The notes beneath the pieces were generated by a model, which had not been told where the DNA came from, searched no databases, and saw only the letters and a list, made by a program, of their open reading frames with translations. A stretch of 64,000 bases of DNA from Methylobacterium radiotolerans JCM 2831. Its GTDB lineage: Bacteria > Pseudomonadota > Alphaproteobacteria > Rhizobiales > Beijerinckiaceae. Location: positions 2,669,001-2,733,000 of the forward strand of contig NC_010505.1 in assembly GCF_000019725.1 (NCBI RefSeq), written 5' to 3'. Below, piece after piece: positions 63,081 to 64,000 of this stretch (its first letter is position 1; every line of letters begins with the position of its first letter). Both the position numbers and the translations under genes were made by a program.

Positions 63081-63094
63081 TTGCGCCAGATCAA
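63081..63094. promoter_or_regulatory. FixK/FNR-type box between nnrS and the DUF59 gene
   Basis: TTGCGCCAGATCAA fits TTG(A/C)-N6-(T/G)CAA. Its centre is 87 bases from the nnrS start on one side. On the other it suits a start at 63193 (MRDAGERQE) better than the one at 63121. Confidence 0.6.
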
Positions 63095-63120
63095 GGCTGA
63101 CGTTGGCGCAGGTCACGCCA

Positions 63121-63552
63121 ATGGGCGCCGTCGATTCGGGAAGAAGGAGCACGGCGGTGCTGTCCTGGCTGAGGGGCCGCGCGACGCGGCGCATGCGCGA
63201 CGCTGGGGAGCGGCAGGAGGACGGCACGCTCGACCCTGAGGTCACCGGCTGCCTGCTCGACGTGCTCGACCCGGAGATCGGCGTCAGCGTGGTTCATCTC
63301 GGACTCGTCTACCGGGCCGTGCGGTCGCCGGAGCGCATCGACGTGGACCTAACGCTCACCACGCGCGCCTGCCCGCTCGGCGAGATGCTGGTCGAGGACG
63401 TCCGGACCTGTCTCCGGCGAACCTTCAACGACTGTCCGACCATCCTCGTCCGCCTCGTCTGGAGCCCGCTCTGGGGACCGGAGCGGATCACCGAGATCGG
63501 CTGGTCCCAGCTCGGCGGCCGCAGGGTGGAATCCGGCGTCCGGCACGGCTGA
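63121..63552 (+). CDS. DUF59/MIP18-type protein (metal-sulfur cluster assembly-like)
   Basis: A 143-residue protein. The core is VTGCLLDVLDPEIGVSVVHL, then GLVYRAVRSPERIDVDLTLT and TRACPLGEMLVEDVRTCLRR with the conserved Cys, the DUF59 fold of PaaD, SufT and MIP18. These proteins help place iron-sulfur clusters. Clusters with NnrS often hold such a protein. A start at 63193 would give 119 residues and leave room for the FixK-like promoter. Confidence 0.82.
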   Translation: MGAVDSGRRSTAVLSWLRGRATRRMRDAGERQEDGTLDPEVTGCLLDVLDPEIGVSVVHLGLVYRAVRSPERIDVDLTLTTRACPLGEMLVEDVRTCLRRTFNDCPTILVRLVWSPLWGPERITEIGWSQLGGRRVESGVRHG

Positions 63553-63587
63553 CCGCTACATTCCCGCGTCGCGACTTGACCCGAGCC

Positions 63588-64000
63588 ATGACATCCGCCC
63601 CGCGCCTATCCCTCCTCGCCTGCGCAGGCGCCACGCTGGCCGCCGGCCTCTGGGCGGGGCTCGCGCGCCTCGGCTGGGATCTGACGCCCGGCCCCGCGCC
63701 CGCGGACCTCCACGGCCCGTTGCTGGTCTGCGGCGTGTTCGGCACCCTGGTCGCGCTGGAGCGGGCGGTGGCGCTCGGCCAGGCCTGGGCCTTCCTCGGA
63801 CCGGCCGCCTCCGTGGCCGGGACCGCCGGGCTCCTCGCCGGGCTGCCGCCGGAGGCCGCCGGCTGGGCTTACGTCCTCGCCGCGGCCACGCTCTGCATCG
63901 CCTCCTTACGGACCATGCAGTTGCAACCGGCGCCCTTCACGGCCTCGCTCGCCGCGGGGGCGCTCGCCTGGCTGTACGGCAGCGTGATGTGGGCGCGCGG
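63588..64000 (+). CDS. Polytopic membrane protein, partial (runs off the right edge)
   Basis: The first 137 residues hold a hydrophobic N-terminus (LSLLACAGATLAAGLWAGLA) and several further helices, with DLHGPLLVCGVFGTLVALER in the second. This pattern occurs in membrane proteins next to NnrS in related bacteria, but I cannot name the family. Its length is unknown. Confidence 0.6.
   Translation, partial: MTSAPRLSLLACAGATLAAGLWAGLARLGWDLTPGPAPADLHGPLLVCGVFGTLVALERAVALGQAWAFLGPAASVAGTAGLLAGLPPEAAGWAYVLAAATLCIASLRTMQLQPAPFTASLAAGALAWLYGSVMWAR

Overview
The window is high-GC alphaproteobacterial DNA. The mix of genes (paired flagellin genes, FMN lactate dehydrogenase with an LldP-type permease, NrsF/ECF sigma pair, CueR/HmrR-type MerR, FixK/FNR-type boxes, many short phage-island genes) fits a Methylobacterium-like member of the Hyphomicrobiales. 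The genus is inferred from gene content and style, not from a marker gene.

Layout. (1) 1-2600: the 3' end of one flagellin gene and a complete second flagellin gene in inverted orientation, sharing an 89-bp perfect inverted repeat, with a small ribbon-helix-helix protein between them. (2) 3279-3935: a decayed three-gene minus-strand cluster. (3) 4086-about 17420: an integrative element. A 3' fragment of tRNA-Lys(CUU) acts as the attachment scar, a tyrosine recombinase lies beside it, and there follow a metallophosphoesterase, a run of overlapping small phage-style genes with a Cro-like regulator and tandem palindromic operators, and an ABC-three-component (ABC-3C) conflict system (effector, middle component, DUF2326 ATPase). 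Two ABC-3C genes carry single-base frameshifts. (4) 17626-19521: a C-terminal remnant of an ACR3 arsenite exporter, a Fic AMP-transferase and a DUF1289 protein. (5) 19571-30054: a metal-resistance block. RcnR/RcnA (Ni/Co) is followed by a heavy-metal chaperone, His/Cys/Met-rich periplasmic proteins, an RND adaptor and pump without an outer-membrane partner, a Cu(I)-type MerR regulator with two look-alike operators, a glutaredoxin-MauE fusion and a membrane protein. (6) 30430-40125: two chemoreceptors (one soluble triple-PAS with PilZ, one membrane-bound), separated by lldR-lldP-lldD for L-lactate use. (7) 40700-47545: an arsenic-methylation and probable arsenosugar/arsenolipid cluster: a radical SAM enzyme that is not classical ArsS, a mercuric-reductase-like flavoprotein, ArsM, an extended SDR, two arsenosugar-type glycosyltransferases and a membrane fatty-acid-hydroxylase-like protein. 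(8) 47582-50839: a redox block (DUF302, redoxin, CcdA-like protein, thioredoxin). (9) 51080-55180: a vanadium haloperoxidase-like protein, ECF sigma with NrsF anti-sigma, and an exported haloacid dehalogenase. (10) 55735-64000: an aldo/keto reductase remnant, then an apparent FixK/FNR regulon (P1B-ATPase, universal stress protein, cytochrome c, NnrS, DUF59 protein), a BLUF photoreceptor and a complete IS3-family insertion with a 3-bp target duplication.

The most interesting parts are the arsenic cluster with an unusual radical SAM enzyme, the frameshifted ABC-3C system beside Fic, the paired RBS-masking hairpins in the element, and the three matching FixK-like boxes tying together the last 8 kb. 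All functions are read from sequence motifs; no database search was possible.
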